Origin: Clostridiales bacterium
Lineage (GTDB): Bacteria > Bacillota > Clostridia > Lachnospirales > Lachnospiraceae
DNA: 64,000 bases
NCBI GenBank assembly: GCA_012839295.1
Contig: DUNO01000050.1
Span: 1 to 64,000, forward strand
Reading direction: 5' to 3'
Position 1 is the first letter of the stretch; the number at the start of each line of letters is the position of its first letter. The position numbers were made by a program, and so were the translations under genes. This document shows positions 53,067 through 62,344 of this stretch, one piece after another. Below the pieces are notes generated by a model, which ran no database searches, was not told the DNA's origin, and saw nothing but the letters and a program-made list of their open reading frames with translations.

Positions 53067-53132
53067 TTGTACGGCGCAAGAACGGCGCCTTTTATGAGAA
53101 GTTAAAAAGACAACTTCTAAGAACTTATATTA
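53067..53132 (+). repeat. Dispersed 66-bp hairpin repeat, family 1, copy B
   Basis: GGCGC/GCGCC hairpin, CTTTTATGAGAAGTT, then AACTTCT and CTTATATTA. It lies in the opposite orientation to copy A, so the two form large inverted repeats around pplA. Further small hairpins (CCGAT/ATCGG, GTGC/GCAC) lie just upstream. Confidence 0.85.
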
Positions 53133-53194
53133 CAGGATGACTGGGGCGATGCACCGGAAGCCCCGTTCCCCATATTTCTCTATGAGGTGGAAAA

Positions 53195-54241
53195 TTGAAC
53201 AGAAAAATAGCAGCAATCCTATTATTAATAACAATTTTAGTTACAATGACGTCCTGTGGCAGCGGCAATAAGCGGTACCAGGCTAGCTTTTTGGAGCTGT
53301 TTGATACGGTCACGACAATTATAGGCTATGCAAAGGATGAGGCCACGTTTTCCAAGAAAGCCCAGATGATCTATGATGACCTGAAGGTATACCATGAGCT
53401 CTACGATATTTATAACAATTACGAAGGAATCAATAATATCAAAACTATTAATGACAATGCGGGTATCCAGCCTGTCAAGGTGGACCAGAAGATTATAGAT
53501 CTGCTCAAATTCTCCGAGGAAGCCTACGACATGTCGAAGGGGAAGAAAAATATAGCCTTGGGAGCCGTCCTCCAGGTATGGCATGACTACAGGGAGGAAG
53601 GGACGAATGACCCGGAGAATGCCAAGCTTCCCCCTATGGAATTATTGAAGGAGAAGGCAGAACATACGGACATCCATGATATCATCATTGACGAAGAGGC
53701 GTCAACGGTCTATCTGGCGGATCCTGAAATGAGCCTTGATGTCGGCGCAGTCGCAAAAGGATATGCAACGGAACGGGTGGCCCAATATATGATTGGCCAG
53801 GGCTACACGAGCCTGCTGCTCAGTGTGGGCGGAAACGTAAGGGCAATCGGAAGCAGGGATGAGGCGGACAAGCTCTGGAGTGTAGGGATCCAGAACCCGG
53901 ACCTGGAAAGCGATAAGCAATACCTGATGATTACAAAGCTGGAGAACCTGTCCCTGGTGACCAGCGGTGATTATGAGAGATACTATACCGTGGATGGTGT
54001 CCGTTACCACCATATCATTGACCCGGACACACTGATGCCGGCCAATTACTATACGGCGGTATCCATCATCACAAAGGATTCCGGTTTGGCAGATGCCTTG
54101 TCGGCCACCTTATTTAATATGCCCCTGGAGGAAGGGAAAGCCCTGATTGAATCCATGGAGGGTACTGAGGCAATGTGGGTCAATAAGGATGGCAGCCTGG
54201 TCTACAGCTCCGGGTTTGAGAAATTCATTAAGAAGGATTAG
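53195..54241 (+). CDS. fmnB: FMN transferase lipoprotein ApbE/FmnB
   Basis: A 348-residue ApbE-family enzyme that transfers FMN from FAD onto Thr or Ser of target proteins outside the cell. It has a lipobox (TMTSC, Cys21). Conserved features are ELFDTVTTI near the start, DVGAVAKGYATERVAQYM, LLSVGGNVRAIGS and SGDYERYYTVDGVRYHHIIDP. The last region holds the FAD and magnesium site. Its target is almost certainly the PplA-like protein encoded upstream. Start is TTG at 53195 with GAGGTGG 4 bases before it. The gap to pplA is filled by repeats and a possible terminator, so it may have its own promoter. Confidence 0.88.
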   Translation: MNRKIAAILLLITILVTMTSCGSGNKRYQASFLELFDTVTTIIGYAKDEATFSKKAQMIYDDLKVYHELYDIYNNYEGINNIKTINDNAGIQPVKVDQKIIDLLKFSEEAYDMSKGKKNIALGAVLQVWHDYREEGTNDPENAKLPPMELLKEKAEHTDIHDIIIDEEASTVYLADPEMSLDVGAVAKGYATERVAQYMIGQGYTSLLLSVGGNVRAIGSRDEADKLWSVGIQNPDLESDKQYLMITKLENLSLVTSGDYERYYTVDGVRYHHIIDPDTLMPANYYTAVSIITKDSGLADALSATLFNMPLEEGKALIESMEGTEAMWVNKDGSLVYSSGFEKFIKKD

Positions 54242-54390
54242 GGAATGCCACAGTCGGGTCCATGGGAAAAGGCTCCCCTGGGCATAGGGCCGGAATCCTT
54301 GAAACCATTTTAGTATTTTTTCTTGCATTCTTCATATGCTAGGGTTAGAATAAAGCTGTATAAAATTAATGGGGAGGGCCAGGTACATTC

Positions 54391-54846
54391 ATGGATCATA
54401 TAGACAGACAGTTATTAATCATGCTTCAGGAGAACGCAAGGGTGCCATTAAAGCAGCTTGCAGAAAAGGTATACCTATCTTCACCGGCAGTAGCCGCAAG
54501 AATTGAACGGCTGGAGAAGAAGGGCATCATCAAGGGCTACCATACGAATATTGATTGGCTGAAGCTGGGGCATCATATTACCGCATTTATTAATCTTGAG
54601 GTAGCGCCGGCACAGAAATCAGAGTTCTATCCATTCATCAAGTCCTGCCCCAACGTTATGGAATGCAATTGTGTCACAGGAAATTTCTCGATGCTGATCA
54701 AGGTATGCTTTAAAAGCACCATGGATTTGGACCTGTTTATCGGAGAGATCCAGAAGTTTGGTAAGACCAGTACCCAGGTCGTCTTTTCCACCGCAGTGGA
54801 GCACCGGGGAATACAGGTTCTGGCGGCGGAGAACGAGGAAATATAA
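54391..54846 (+). CDS. Lrp/AsnC family regulator
   Basis: A 151-residue regulator. The N-terminal helix-turn-helix is DRQLLIMLQENARVPLKQLA followed by SSPAVAARIERLEKKGIIKGY. The C-terminal alpha/beta sandwich (about 65-150) is the RAM ligand-binding domain that binds amino acids in relatives. It is monocistronic with a terminator about 120 bases downstream. Its target is not evident from position. Confidence 0.88.
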   Translation: MDHIDRQLLIMLQENARVPLKQLAEKVYLSSPAVAARIERLEKKGIIKGYHTNIDWLKLGHHITAFINLEVAPAQKSEFYPFIKSCPNVMECNCVTGNFSMLIKVCFKSTMDLDLFIGEIQKFGKTSTQVVFSTAVEHRGIQVLAAENEEI

Positions 54847-54966
54847 AAGAGAATAAGAAGTATGGAAGAAGTATAGAAAAAGTATAGAAGAGCTATGGAG
54901 AGGTTTCCAGGTTATAGTAATAGGAGCTTGCTTCTGGTAAATAATAAAATATGGTCAGTACAGGGC

Positions 54967-55008
54967 GGTTACGTCAGGATGGCAGAAATCCTGATGTAAT
55001 CGTTTTTT
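54967..55008 (+). terminator. Intrinsic terminator
   Basis: A 14-bp stem (GGTTACGTCAGGAT with ATCCTGATGTAATC, one G-T pair) and a 7-base loop are followed by six T. It lies in a 306-base gap (54847-55152) that otherwise shows nothing but AT-rich sequence. Confidence 0.85.
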
Positions 55009-55152
55009 GGTTCAGAACCTGTCTTATGAACAGGAGGGAAAGAAAATAATAAGTTTAGCTTGTAGAAATGAGCAGGGATTGGTATTATCATTTATATAAA
55101 CATGTATTTTGTAACAATACAAGAATTCTGTTAAATATAAGGGGAAGCTGCT

Positions 55153-56079
55153 ATGATACAGACAATAAAAATGAATCTTGATGATACGGAGCGTTTGGCT
55201 GGTATTGCCAAAGCCCTTTCATCGGAAACCAGGATAGAGATGCTCAGACTGCTGCGCCATAAGTCCCTGAATGTGAATGAAATTGCGGAGCTGCTGGATA
55301 TTCCGGCATCCTCCTCGGCGGCACATGTAAAGGTATTGGAGGAGGCGGGAATTATTAAGACGAACCTGCAGCCCGGTATCCGTGGTTCCATGAAGGTATG
55401 CCATATTGTCCTCGACCATGTCTATGTCGAGATGAATACCTTGAAGAACCTGGAGCAGGATGAGGAGGTTATTAAGATGCCCATAGGCAGTTATGTGGAC
55501 TACCGGATAGAGCCTACCTGCGGTATCGTGAGTGCAAAGGGACCCATTGGTCCAGAGGACAATCCACGCTGCTTTTACTTGCCGGGGCGTATGGAGGCTC
55601 AGTTAATCTGGCTTGGGCATGGATTCCTGGAATATCGTTTTCCTTCCGATTCACTATCCGGTAAAAGGGTGAAATGTCTTGAGCTGTCCATGGAGCTGTG
55701 CTCCGAGGACCATGAATATAATATGGATTATCCGTCCGATATCACCCTATGGGTAAATGGAATGGAAGCCGGTACCTGGAGCTGCCCAGGTGATTTTGGG
55801 GGGCGCAGGGGAAAGCAAAATCCCGATTGGTGGCCTGATAAGAATACCCAGTACGGGGTCTTAAAGACCTGGAGGATTACGGAGCAGGGCTGTTATCTTG
55901 ATGACGAGAAATCAGAGGAGAGGGTATTGCGGGAATTCCAGCTGGAAAAACAGGATTATATATCCGTCCGGATTGGGATTAAGGAGGATGCAGTCCATAA
56001 GGGAGGGCTGAACTTATTTGGCGAAGGCTTTGGGGATTATGGGCAGAATATTGTTATGAAGCTTATTTTTGGATCATAA
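55153..56079 (+). CDS. ArsR-type regulator fused to a jelly-roll domain
   Basis: A 308-residue fusion. Residues 12-85 form an ArsR winged helix (LAGIAKALSSETRIEMLRLL ... SSSAAHVKVLEEAGIIKT). The remaining ~200 residues are an all-beta domain with many Trp, Gly and Asp residues (DNPRCFYLPGRMEAQLIWLG, ITLWVNGMEAGTWSCPGDFG, NPDWWPDKNTQYG). This looks like a carbohydrate-binding jelly roll, so it probably senses a sugar rather than a metal. It lies 232 bases ahead of the gal operon in the same direction and is a fair candidate regulator of it. AAGGGGAAG precedes the ATG. Confidence 0.78.
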   Translation: MIQTIKMNLDDTERLAGIAKALSSETRIEMLRLLRHKSLNVNEIAELLDIPASSSAAHVKVLEEAGIIKTNLQPGIRGSMKVCHIVLDHVYVEMNTLKNLEQDEEVIKMPIGSYVDYRIEPTCGIVSAKGPIGPEDNPRCFYLPGRMEAQLIWLGHGFLEYRFPSDSLSGKRVKCLELSMELCSEDHEYNMDYPSDITLWVNGMEAGTWSCPGDFGGRRGKQNPDWWPDKNTQYGVLKTWRITEQGCYLDDEKSEERVLREFQLEKQDYISVRIGIKEDAVHKGGLNLFGEGFGDYGQNIVMKLIFGS

Positions 56080-56311
56080 AAGATAGGAGCCTGGAAAACA
56101 GGATTGTAAAATAAATTGTAAATAATAAGCCATGAAAAACGGGAGGAAGCCTCTTTACAAATAGGGGAAAGAGGAGTATGATAGAATTGAACAGAAAAAC
56201 TGTAATATAACAGGAAATATAAAATAAACTTAAAAAACAAATCAAAAATAAATAAAAAGCTAAAGCAGGAAATAACATCGAAAGGAAATAGTAATAGAAG
56301 GGAGATCAGGT

Positions 56312-57472
56312 ATGAAGAGAGAGTTATTGCAGAAATTTGAAGAGATATTTGGGGATAGTGGAGCGTATGGGGTTTATTTTGCTCCGGGCAGAGTGAATTT
56401 GATCGGGGAGCATACGGATTATAATGGGGGGCATGTGTTTCCCTGCGCATTGACAATCGGTACCTACGCGGTTGCCAGAAAGAGGGAGGATAAGAAGCTG
56501 CGCTTTTATTCCATGAATTTTGAGCAGATGGGTATCATTGAATCTTCTATAGAAAATTTAGAGAAGAAAGAAGATAATTGGTCAAATTATCCCAAGGGCG
56601 TAATCTGGGCCATGCAGCTGAAGGGCTATGATATCAGTTCCGGTATGGACATACTTTATTTTGGCAACATCCCCAACGGCTCCGGGCTTTCTTCTTCCGC
56701 ATCCCTTGAGGTACTGACCGGTTTTGTGCTGGATCAGCTTTTTGGGTTGGGAATTAGTTTTACGGATCTGGCGCTGCTTGGACAGTATGCGGAGAATAAG
56801 TTTATTGGGGTTAACTGCGGCATCATGGACCAGTTTGCAGTTGCCATGGGCAAAAAGGATAATGCCATTTTCCTGGATACGGCAGATTTATCCTATGAGT
56901 ACGCACCGCTGGATTTGGGCGGAGCCAAGATTGTCATCATGAATACCAATAAGAAGCGGGGACTTGGTGATTCAAAGTATAATGAGAGAAGAAGCGAATG
57001 CGAGGCTGCGCTGGCTGACCTTCAGAAGGTGGTGGAAATAAAGACCTTGGGAGATCTGTCGGAGGAGCAGTTCGAGACCTATAAGGAGGCAATTAAGGAT
57101 CCGGTGCATGCCACCCGTGCAAAGCATGCGGTTTATGAAAACCAAAGAACCATAAAGGCAGTGGAGGCCCTGAAAAAGAACGACCTTACCTTATTTGGGC
57201 AGCTGATGAATGCTTCCCATAAATCCACCCAGTTTGATTATGAGGTAACTGGGATCGAGCTGGATACGATTGTAGAAGCTGCATGGAAGCAGGAGGGCGT
57301 TATCGGTGCGAGGATGACCGGTGCGGGCTTTGGCGGTTGTGCGGTAAGCATTGTGAAGGGTGAAGCAGTGGACAGCTTTATCCGGGAGGTTGGAAAGGAA
57401 TACAAGGACAAGATCGGTTATGAGGCCAGCTTCTATGTGGTGGAAGTAGGTAACGGGCCGGTTATATTATAA
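56312..57472 (+). CDS. galK: Galactokinase
   Basis: A 386-residue GHMP kinase that phosphorylates galactose at C1, the first step of the Leloir pathway. Diagnostic motifs are the galactokinase signature GRVNLIGEHTDYNGG (about 26-40), the ATP loop PNGSGLSSSASLEV (about 121-134) and GARMTGAGFGGCAVS near 335. It begins the galK-galE-galT operon, with GAAGGGAG before the ATG. The intergenic gap to galE is 39 bases. Confidence 0.95.
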   Translation: MKRELLQKFEEIFGDSGAYGVYFAPGRVNLIGEHTDYNGGHVFPCALTIGTYAVARKREDKKLRFYSMNFEQMGIIESSIENLEKKEDNWSNYPKGVIWAMQLKGYDISSGMDILYFGNIPNGSGLSSSASLEVLTGFVLDQLFGLGISFTDLALLGQYAENKFIGVNCGIMDQFAVAMGKKDNAIFLDTADLSYEYAPLDLGGAKIVIMNTNKKRGLGDSKYNERRSECEAALADLQKVVEIKTLGDLSEEQFETYKEAIKDPVHATRAKHAVYENQRTIKAVEALKKNDLTLFGQLMNASHKSTQFDYEVTGIELDTIVEAAWKQEGVIGARMTGAGFGGCAVSIVKGEAVDSFIREVGKEYKDKIGYEASFYVVEVGNGPVIL

Positions 57473-57511
57473 GTACTATTATAAGTATAAGAGATAGAAA
57501 GGAAGCGGCGT

Positions 57512-58498
57512 ATGGCAATTTTAGTATTAGGCGGAGCCGGATATATTGGTTCACATACGGTATATGAATTAATTGACCGGGGAGAAGAGGTAGTTATTGT
57601 CGACAATCTTGAGACCGGATATAAAGAGGCAGTACACCCGAAGGCACGCTTCTATCAGGGGGATATCCGTGACAGGAGCTTTATTGACAGTGTATTTGAC
57701 CAGGAAAAGGTGGATGCAGTGATTCATTTTGCTGCAAATTCCCTGGTAGGTGAGAGCATGGTAAACCCATTAAAGTATTATGATAATAACCTCTGTGGGA
57801 CTAAGGTGCTGCTGGAATCCATGGTTGCCCACGGGATTGATAAAATCGTATTTTCCTCCACGGCGGCTACCTATGGGGAGCCGGAGCGTGTTCCGATCCT
57901 GGAATCTGACCGCACGGAGCCTACGAACACTTATGGTGAGACAAAATTATCTATGGAGAAGATGTTCAAATGGACGGGAAAGGCATATGGACTTAGGTTT
58001 GTGTCCCTGCGCTATTTCAATGCCTGCGGTGCCCATAGGAGCGGTAATATCGGTGAAGCCCATAATCCGGAATCACATTTAATCCCGTTGATCCTGCAGG
58101 TTCCCAATAAGCAGAGGGAAGCAATCAGTATTTTCGGCGATGATTATGATACAAAGGATGGTACCTGTATCCGCGATTATATTCATGTTACGGATCTGGC
58201 ACAGGCGCATATTTTAGCGGTGGATTACCTGAGGAAGGGCAACGGAAGCGACATCTTTAACCTTGGAAATGGGGTGGGCTTTACTGTTAAAGAAGTAATT
58301 GAGACAGCCCGCAAGGTCACAGGGGATCCCATTAAGACAGAAATCGTGCCGAGGCGTGCAGGCGATCCGGCGGTATTAATTGCCTCCAGTGAGAAAGCAA
58401 AAAAGGTTCTGGGGTGGAAGCCACAGCATGCAGATTTGGAAGAAATCATTGCTTCTGCCTGGAACTGGCATAAGAACCATCCGAAGGGATACCGGTAG
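57512..58498 (+). CDS. galE: UDP-glucose 4-epimerase
   Basis: A 328-residue extended short-chain dehydrogenase that interconverts UDP-galactose and UDP-glucose. The NAD site [14 protein letters not shown] begins at residue 6. The catalytic Tyr and Lys lie in [12 protein letters not shown] (YxxxK), after [12 protein letters not shown]. It is the middle gene of the Leloir operon, with AAAGGAAG before the ATG. Confidence 0.95.
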   Translation: MAILVLGGAGYIGSHTVYELIDRGEEVVIVDNLETGYKEAVHPKARFYQGDIRDRSFIDSVFDQEKVDAVIHFAANSLVGESMVNPLKYYDNNLCGTKVLLESMVAHGIDKIVFSSTAATYGEPERVPILESDRTEPTNTYGETKLSMEKMFKWTGKAYGLRFVSLRYFNACGAHRSGNIGEAHNPESHLIPLILQVPNKQREAISIFGDDYDTKDGTCIRDYIHVTDLAQAHILAVDYLRKGNGSDIFNLGNGVGFTVKEVIETARKVTGDPIKTEIVPRRAGDPAVLIASSEKAKKVLGWKPQHADLEEIIASAWNWHKNHPKGYR

Positions 58499-58539
58499 GA
58501 TTTGGGCGTTAAATGGGTGAGAGGAGCATAGTTGTAATT

Positions 58540-60060
58540 ATGATTTACAGGTGGATTAAGAAGCTGGTGGTGTATTCTGTTAAGGCCGGCTTAACCCAGG
58601 CGGAGGATATTGATTATACGATCAACAGATTGTTGGAGCTGTTCCAATTGGAGGATTATCAGGATCCGGAGGGTGAGGATATTGCAGTTCAGGCGGCCAG
58701 GCTATCGGAAGAAGAGCTTTCCCTGGAGGATATTCTGGCTTCTCTGTTGGATTATGCCCAGGAAAAGGGTTATTTAGAGGATAGTATCGTATACAGGGAT
58801 TTATTTGATACAAGGATTATGGGGCTTTTGACACCGCGCCCCAGCGAGGTGGCTGCCAGATTCAAAAAAGAATATGCCAAATCACCGAAGGAAGCGACGG
58901 ATTTTTATTATAAATTCAGCCAGGTGACAGATTATATCAGAAGCTACCGCATCAAGAAGGATATGAAATGGGTCACAAGGACGGAGTACGGGGATATTGA
59001 TATCACCATTAACCTGTCAAAGCCGGAGAAGGATCCGAGGGCGATTGCCGCTGCAAAGCAGGCGAAGCAGAGCGGATATCCCAAATGCCTTCTTTGCAAG
59101 GAGAACGTGGGGTATGCGGGAAGGGTGGATCACCCGGCCAGGCAGAACCACAGGGTGATCCCGGTGACGATCCATGGTCAGGACTGGGGATTTCAATACT
59201 CACCCTATGTATATTATAATGAGCATTGTATTGTATTTAATAATGAACATGTTCCGATGAGGATTGAAAGGGCTACCTTCCGTAAGCTGTTGGATTTTGT
59301 TGCCCTGTTCCCCCACTACTTTGTCGGTTCCAATGCGGACCTGCCCATTGTGGGAGGGTCTATCCTGAGCCATGACCATTTTCAGGGCGGTAATTACGAA
59401 TTTGCCATGGCCAGGGCGGCCATAGAATATGAATTCAAGATTCCCGGCTTTGAGGATGTCCAGGCCGGTATTGTAGCCTGGCCCATGTCCGTGCTGCGGA
59501 TTTGCTCCCAGGATGATGAAAGGTTAGTGGAGCTTGCGGACCATATTTTACTGAAGTGGCGCGGTTACTCTGATGAGGCAGCGGGCATTTATGCTGAAAC
59601 CAACCGGGAGCCGCATAATACGATTACCCCCATTGCAAGAAAACGGCAGGGGGTCTATGAATTGGATCTTGTGCTACGAAATAACCTGACCACAGAGGAG
59701 CACCCCCTCGGCGTATTCCATCCCCATGCCGGGCTTCACCATATTAAGAAAGAGAATATTGGATTAATTGAGGTTATGGGGCTTGCCGTACTGCCGGCAA
59801 GATTAAAGGATGAGATGGAGCTGCTAAGCCAGTATCTGCTGGAAGGAAAGGATCCCAGGAGCAATGAGCTGTTAGAGAAGCATGCTGATTGGGTGGAGGA
59901 ATTCCTGCCGAACCATCCCGGACTTTCAGCAGACAATGTCAATGAGGTATTACAGGAGGAAATAGGTAAGGTATTTTTACAGGTTCTGACCCATGCGGGA
60001 GTCTATAAGAGGACTCCGGAGGGTCAGGAAGCATTCCGGCGTTTTATCCAGAGGCTGTAG
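58540..60060 (+). CDS. galT: Galactose-1-phosphate uridylyltransferase, class II
   Basis: About 506 residues, the length of the Firmicutes class II GalT (classical enzymes are ~350). It swaps UMP between UDP-glucose and galactose-1-phosphate. Marks of the class are LTPRPSEV, YFVGSNADLPIVGGSI followed by LSHDHFQGG, NREPHNTITPIARK and GVFHPHAGLHHIKKENIG. CLLCKENVGYAGR is a likely Zn-binding part. The ATG at 58540 fits the family N-terminus, with GAGAGGAG upstream. An in-frame ATG at 58513 would add nine residues. It ends the operon at a strong terminator. Confidence 0.93.
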   Translation: MIYRWIKKLVVYSVKAGLTQAEDIDYTINRLLELFQLEDYQDPEGEDIAVQAARLSEEELSLEDILASLLDYAQEKGYLEDSIVYRDLFDTRIMGLLTPRPSEVAARFKKEYAKSPKEATDFYYKFSQVTDYIRSYRIKKDMKWVTRTEYGDIDITINLSKPEKDPRAIAAAKQAKQSGYPKCLLCKENVGYAGRVDHPARQNHRVIPVTIHGQDWGFQYSPYVYYNEHCIVFNNEHVPMRIERATFRKLLDFVALFPHYFVGSNADLPIVGGSILSHDHFQGGNYEFAMARAAIEYEFKIPGFEDVQAGIVAWPMSVLRICSQDDERLVELADHILLKWRGYSDEAAGIYAETNREPHNTITPIARKRQGVYELDLVLRNNLTTEEHPLGVFHPHAGLHHIKKENIGLIEVMGLAVLPARLKDEMELLSQYLLEGKDPRSNELLEKHADWVEEFLPNHPGLSADNVNEVLQEEIGKVFLQVLTHAGVYKRTPEGQEAFRRFIQRL

Positions 60061-60119
60061 AGGGACTTTAGCCTGATCTGGTGATGGATTAATGCTTGGA
60101 TACATGATTTCCCGATATA

Positions 60120-60182
60120 AATAAAGCTATGGGCAGCCCCCACTTGGAAGAGGAAAATCTTCTATGGGGGCTGCTCTTTATT
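60120..60182. terminator. Terminator of the gal operon
   Basis: GGCAGCCCCCA pairs with TGGGGGCTGCTC, extended by AATAAAG/CTTTATT at the base. It lies in a gap (60061-60392) that otherwise shows no gene. Confidence 0.82.
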
Positions 60183-60392
60183 GTGGCTCTTTGTCAAGTA
60201 TCGGGGTGGGATTTTCTGGTCCGATCCATCACTGCATTTAGGGTTATTGATAGGAGTTTTTCCTGTTTGTAGATATATGGAGGGTTTACCTGATAATGGA
60301 ATTTGACAGATATAATGAGGCATGGTTAAATTAAAATATAGCAATTAAACCAAGGACTTTACTGCACGGCAACAACAATGAGGGACAAAAGA

Positions 60393-62216
60393 ATGAATGT
60401 AAGAAATGGAAAAAGCGAGAAAGACAGAACGAAGGAAAGGATGGGGGAAAGAGCAAGAGAAAGAATAAAAGGGAAAGCACTGTTAATTAAACTTACACTA
60501 ATGATAACTTTAATGATACCGTATCCCGGTACAATGATCGCGGAGGCGAGCAGTACGGCCAAGGGTAATGCGGATTATTCTAATACATCTGTTAATCTTA
60601 TATCAGTACCTGATCAACCCGATACAATACCACAGCTAACAAATATATCGCAGCTGACGGATGCACCTCAGCTAACAGTTACACCGCAGCTGACGGATGC
60701 ACCTCAGCTAACAGTTACACCGCAGCTGACGGATGTGCCTCAGCTAACAACTACACCGCAGCTGACGGATGTGCCCCAGCCAACTGCTTCACCCCAGCCT
60801 ACCATGCAACCGGATACGCCGGATGCTTCAATTACTCCAACACCGACACCGGCACCGGCCACCACTCCCACAATTACGCCAACGGTGGAACCGGCGGTAA
60901 CACCGTTACCGGGAGTAAGACCATACCGTTCCAATACCTTGAACTTAATGGCGGGCTACGATTACATAAACAACAGCATAACAGGAATCAGCCAGGGAAA
61001 AGTGTCCCGCTACCTGCTGCAGCTGGGGCTGATGAATGTCGGAACTCTCCGCGGAAACGGTATGCCCTATGGAGAATATAAGAAGGCTATGGGATATATG
61101 TGGTCAGATGCAACGGAATATGGCAAGGCGCCGGTAAATATGCGGATAGACATTAATAAAACCATGGACTATAAAGCCTATACAACAATTTTAAAGCAGC
61201 TCTCAAGGTATGAAGGGGTCTATCTTTATAAAATAGGAACTTCTCCTGAGGGGAGAGCTTTATATGCGGTTGAAATCGATATGGATTCCGATTATAATAA
61301 GAATGTTATCATGCTGACAGGGCAGGTTCATGCCAGGGAATTTGGCGGGGGAACCTTTCTGGTGAAGCAATTGGTAGACCTGGTACAAAAAGCCCAGACG
61401 GATGCGAAAACCATGGAGCTTCTGAAAAGGAACAAATATGTAGCAGTACCAGTCATCAATGTGGACGGAAGGGAAGCCTTAATAAAGACGCCGGGTAAAT
61501 ATACGACCAAGGGCGGAATTCTTTGGAAGGCATATCCGAACGGAACGGACGGAGGCCGTAATTTTCCCGGACTTCAATGGGGGCAGATAATCAAGGGCAG
61601 CCGCTTAAGGCCATCCATAGCAAGCAAGCCGGGCTATGCCAATTACCCAGGTACCTATGCGGGATCCATGAATGAAACAAAGGCCTTAATGAAATGGCTC
61701 TATCATTATATTGTCGTTGAGAAGGCGGATATCTATATCGACATGCATAACCAGGGCTCCATTATTTATGCCGGAAAGACCTGGCAGACAAAAGCCCAGG
61801 CACGGAAAAGCTCCGATTTAAGGACGGGGGTAATGAAGGTCTTAAACCAAGGGATAACGAAGAGAAAATATACCCCGGTTTATGAGAGCACCCTGTACGG
61901 TATGAGGGGTGAGGGCTCCAGTTTAACGGATTATGCAATCGGCCTCGCCATTGGGGCAAGGTTCTCACCGGCCTACGGTTTCTCGGCCTTTACGGATGGG
62001 AAGAAGGAATATATCCTGATGCAGGTCAAGGATTTGGACCAGACAAAATTAAAGATCAGCGCCCCCAATCCTGATTTTGCCGCAATTACCCTGGAAATCG
62101 GGTATGGAGCCAATTGTCTTGGCAATTCCAGCAAAGCGAGAACCCTTTTGGCAAATGAATATAACTACTATAACTATGGTAAGCTATTAGAGGCTCTGCC
62201 TAAATTGATTGGTTAA
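60393..62216 (+). CDS. Secreted M14 zinc carboxypeptidase
   Basis: About 607 residues. A basic start and hydrophobic stretch form a signal peptide (cleaved near EAS). A spacer follows with about eight PQLTxxP units and then Pro/Thr-rich sequence (about 75-180). The M14 catalytic domain binds zinc through H313 and E316 (HARE) and H452 (DMHNQGS). Substrate-binding Asn-Arg lie in DGGRNFPG and the catalytic Glu is E568 in ITLEIGYG. It would trim peptides outside the cell, perhaps cell-wall peptides as for DL-carboxypeptidases of the family. The ATG at 60393 has GAGGGA upstream; one at 60378 lacks it. Confidence 0.85.
   Translation: MNVRNGKSEKDRTKERMGERARERIKGKALLIKLTLMITLMIPYPGTMIAEASSTAKGNADYSNTSVNLISVPDQPDTIPQLTNISQLTDAPQLTVTPQLTDAPQLTVTPQLTDVPQLTTTPQLTDVPQPTASPQPTMQPDTPDASITPTPTPAPATTPTITPTVEPAVTPLPGVRPYRSNTLNLMAGYDYINNSITGISQGKVSRYLLQLGLMNVGTLRGNGMPYGEYKKAMGYMWSDATEYGKAPVNMRIDINKTMDYKAYTTILKQLSRYEGVYLYKIGTSPEGRALYAVEIDMDSDYNKNVIMLTGQVHAREFGGGTFLVKQLVDLVQKAQTDAKTMELLKRNKYVAVPVINVDGREALIKTPGKYTTKGGILWKAYPNGTDGGRNFPGLQWGQIIKGSRLRPSIASKPGYANYPGTYAGSMNETKALMKWLYHYIVVEKADIYIDMHNQGSIIYAGKTWQTKAQARKSSDLRTGVMKVLNQGITKRKYTPVYESTLYGMRGEGSSLTDYAIGLAIGARFSPAYGFSAFTDGKKEYILMQVKDLDQTKLKISAPNPDFAAITLEIGYGANCLGNSSKARTLLANEYNYYNYGKLLEALPKLIG
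60632..60795 (+). repeat. 36-bp coding minisatellite (PQLT repeats)
   Basis: Units near CAGCTGACGGATGCACCT alternating with CAGCTAACAGTTACACCG give about four 36-bp periods inside the M14 gene. They encode PQLTDAPQLTVT-like units in the spacer. Confidence 0.8.
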
Positions 62217-62344
62217 GGAAAAGGAATAGATGCCTTTCAGAGGAATTACGGAGGCAAAAGGATTAAAATAATAAGTGGAAGGGGGACCGGATCCATGCTG
62301 CATTTTGTGGAATTTTGTGTTGTATGTGGAGCATGGACATACAT

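Noticed and set aside
60632-60795. A CRISPR array or intergenic repeat
   Set aside because: The repeats keep frame inside the M14 gene and have no unique spacers.
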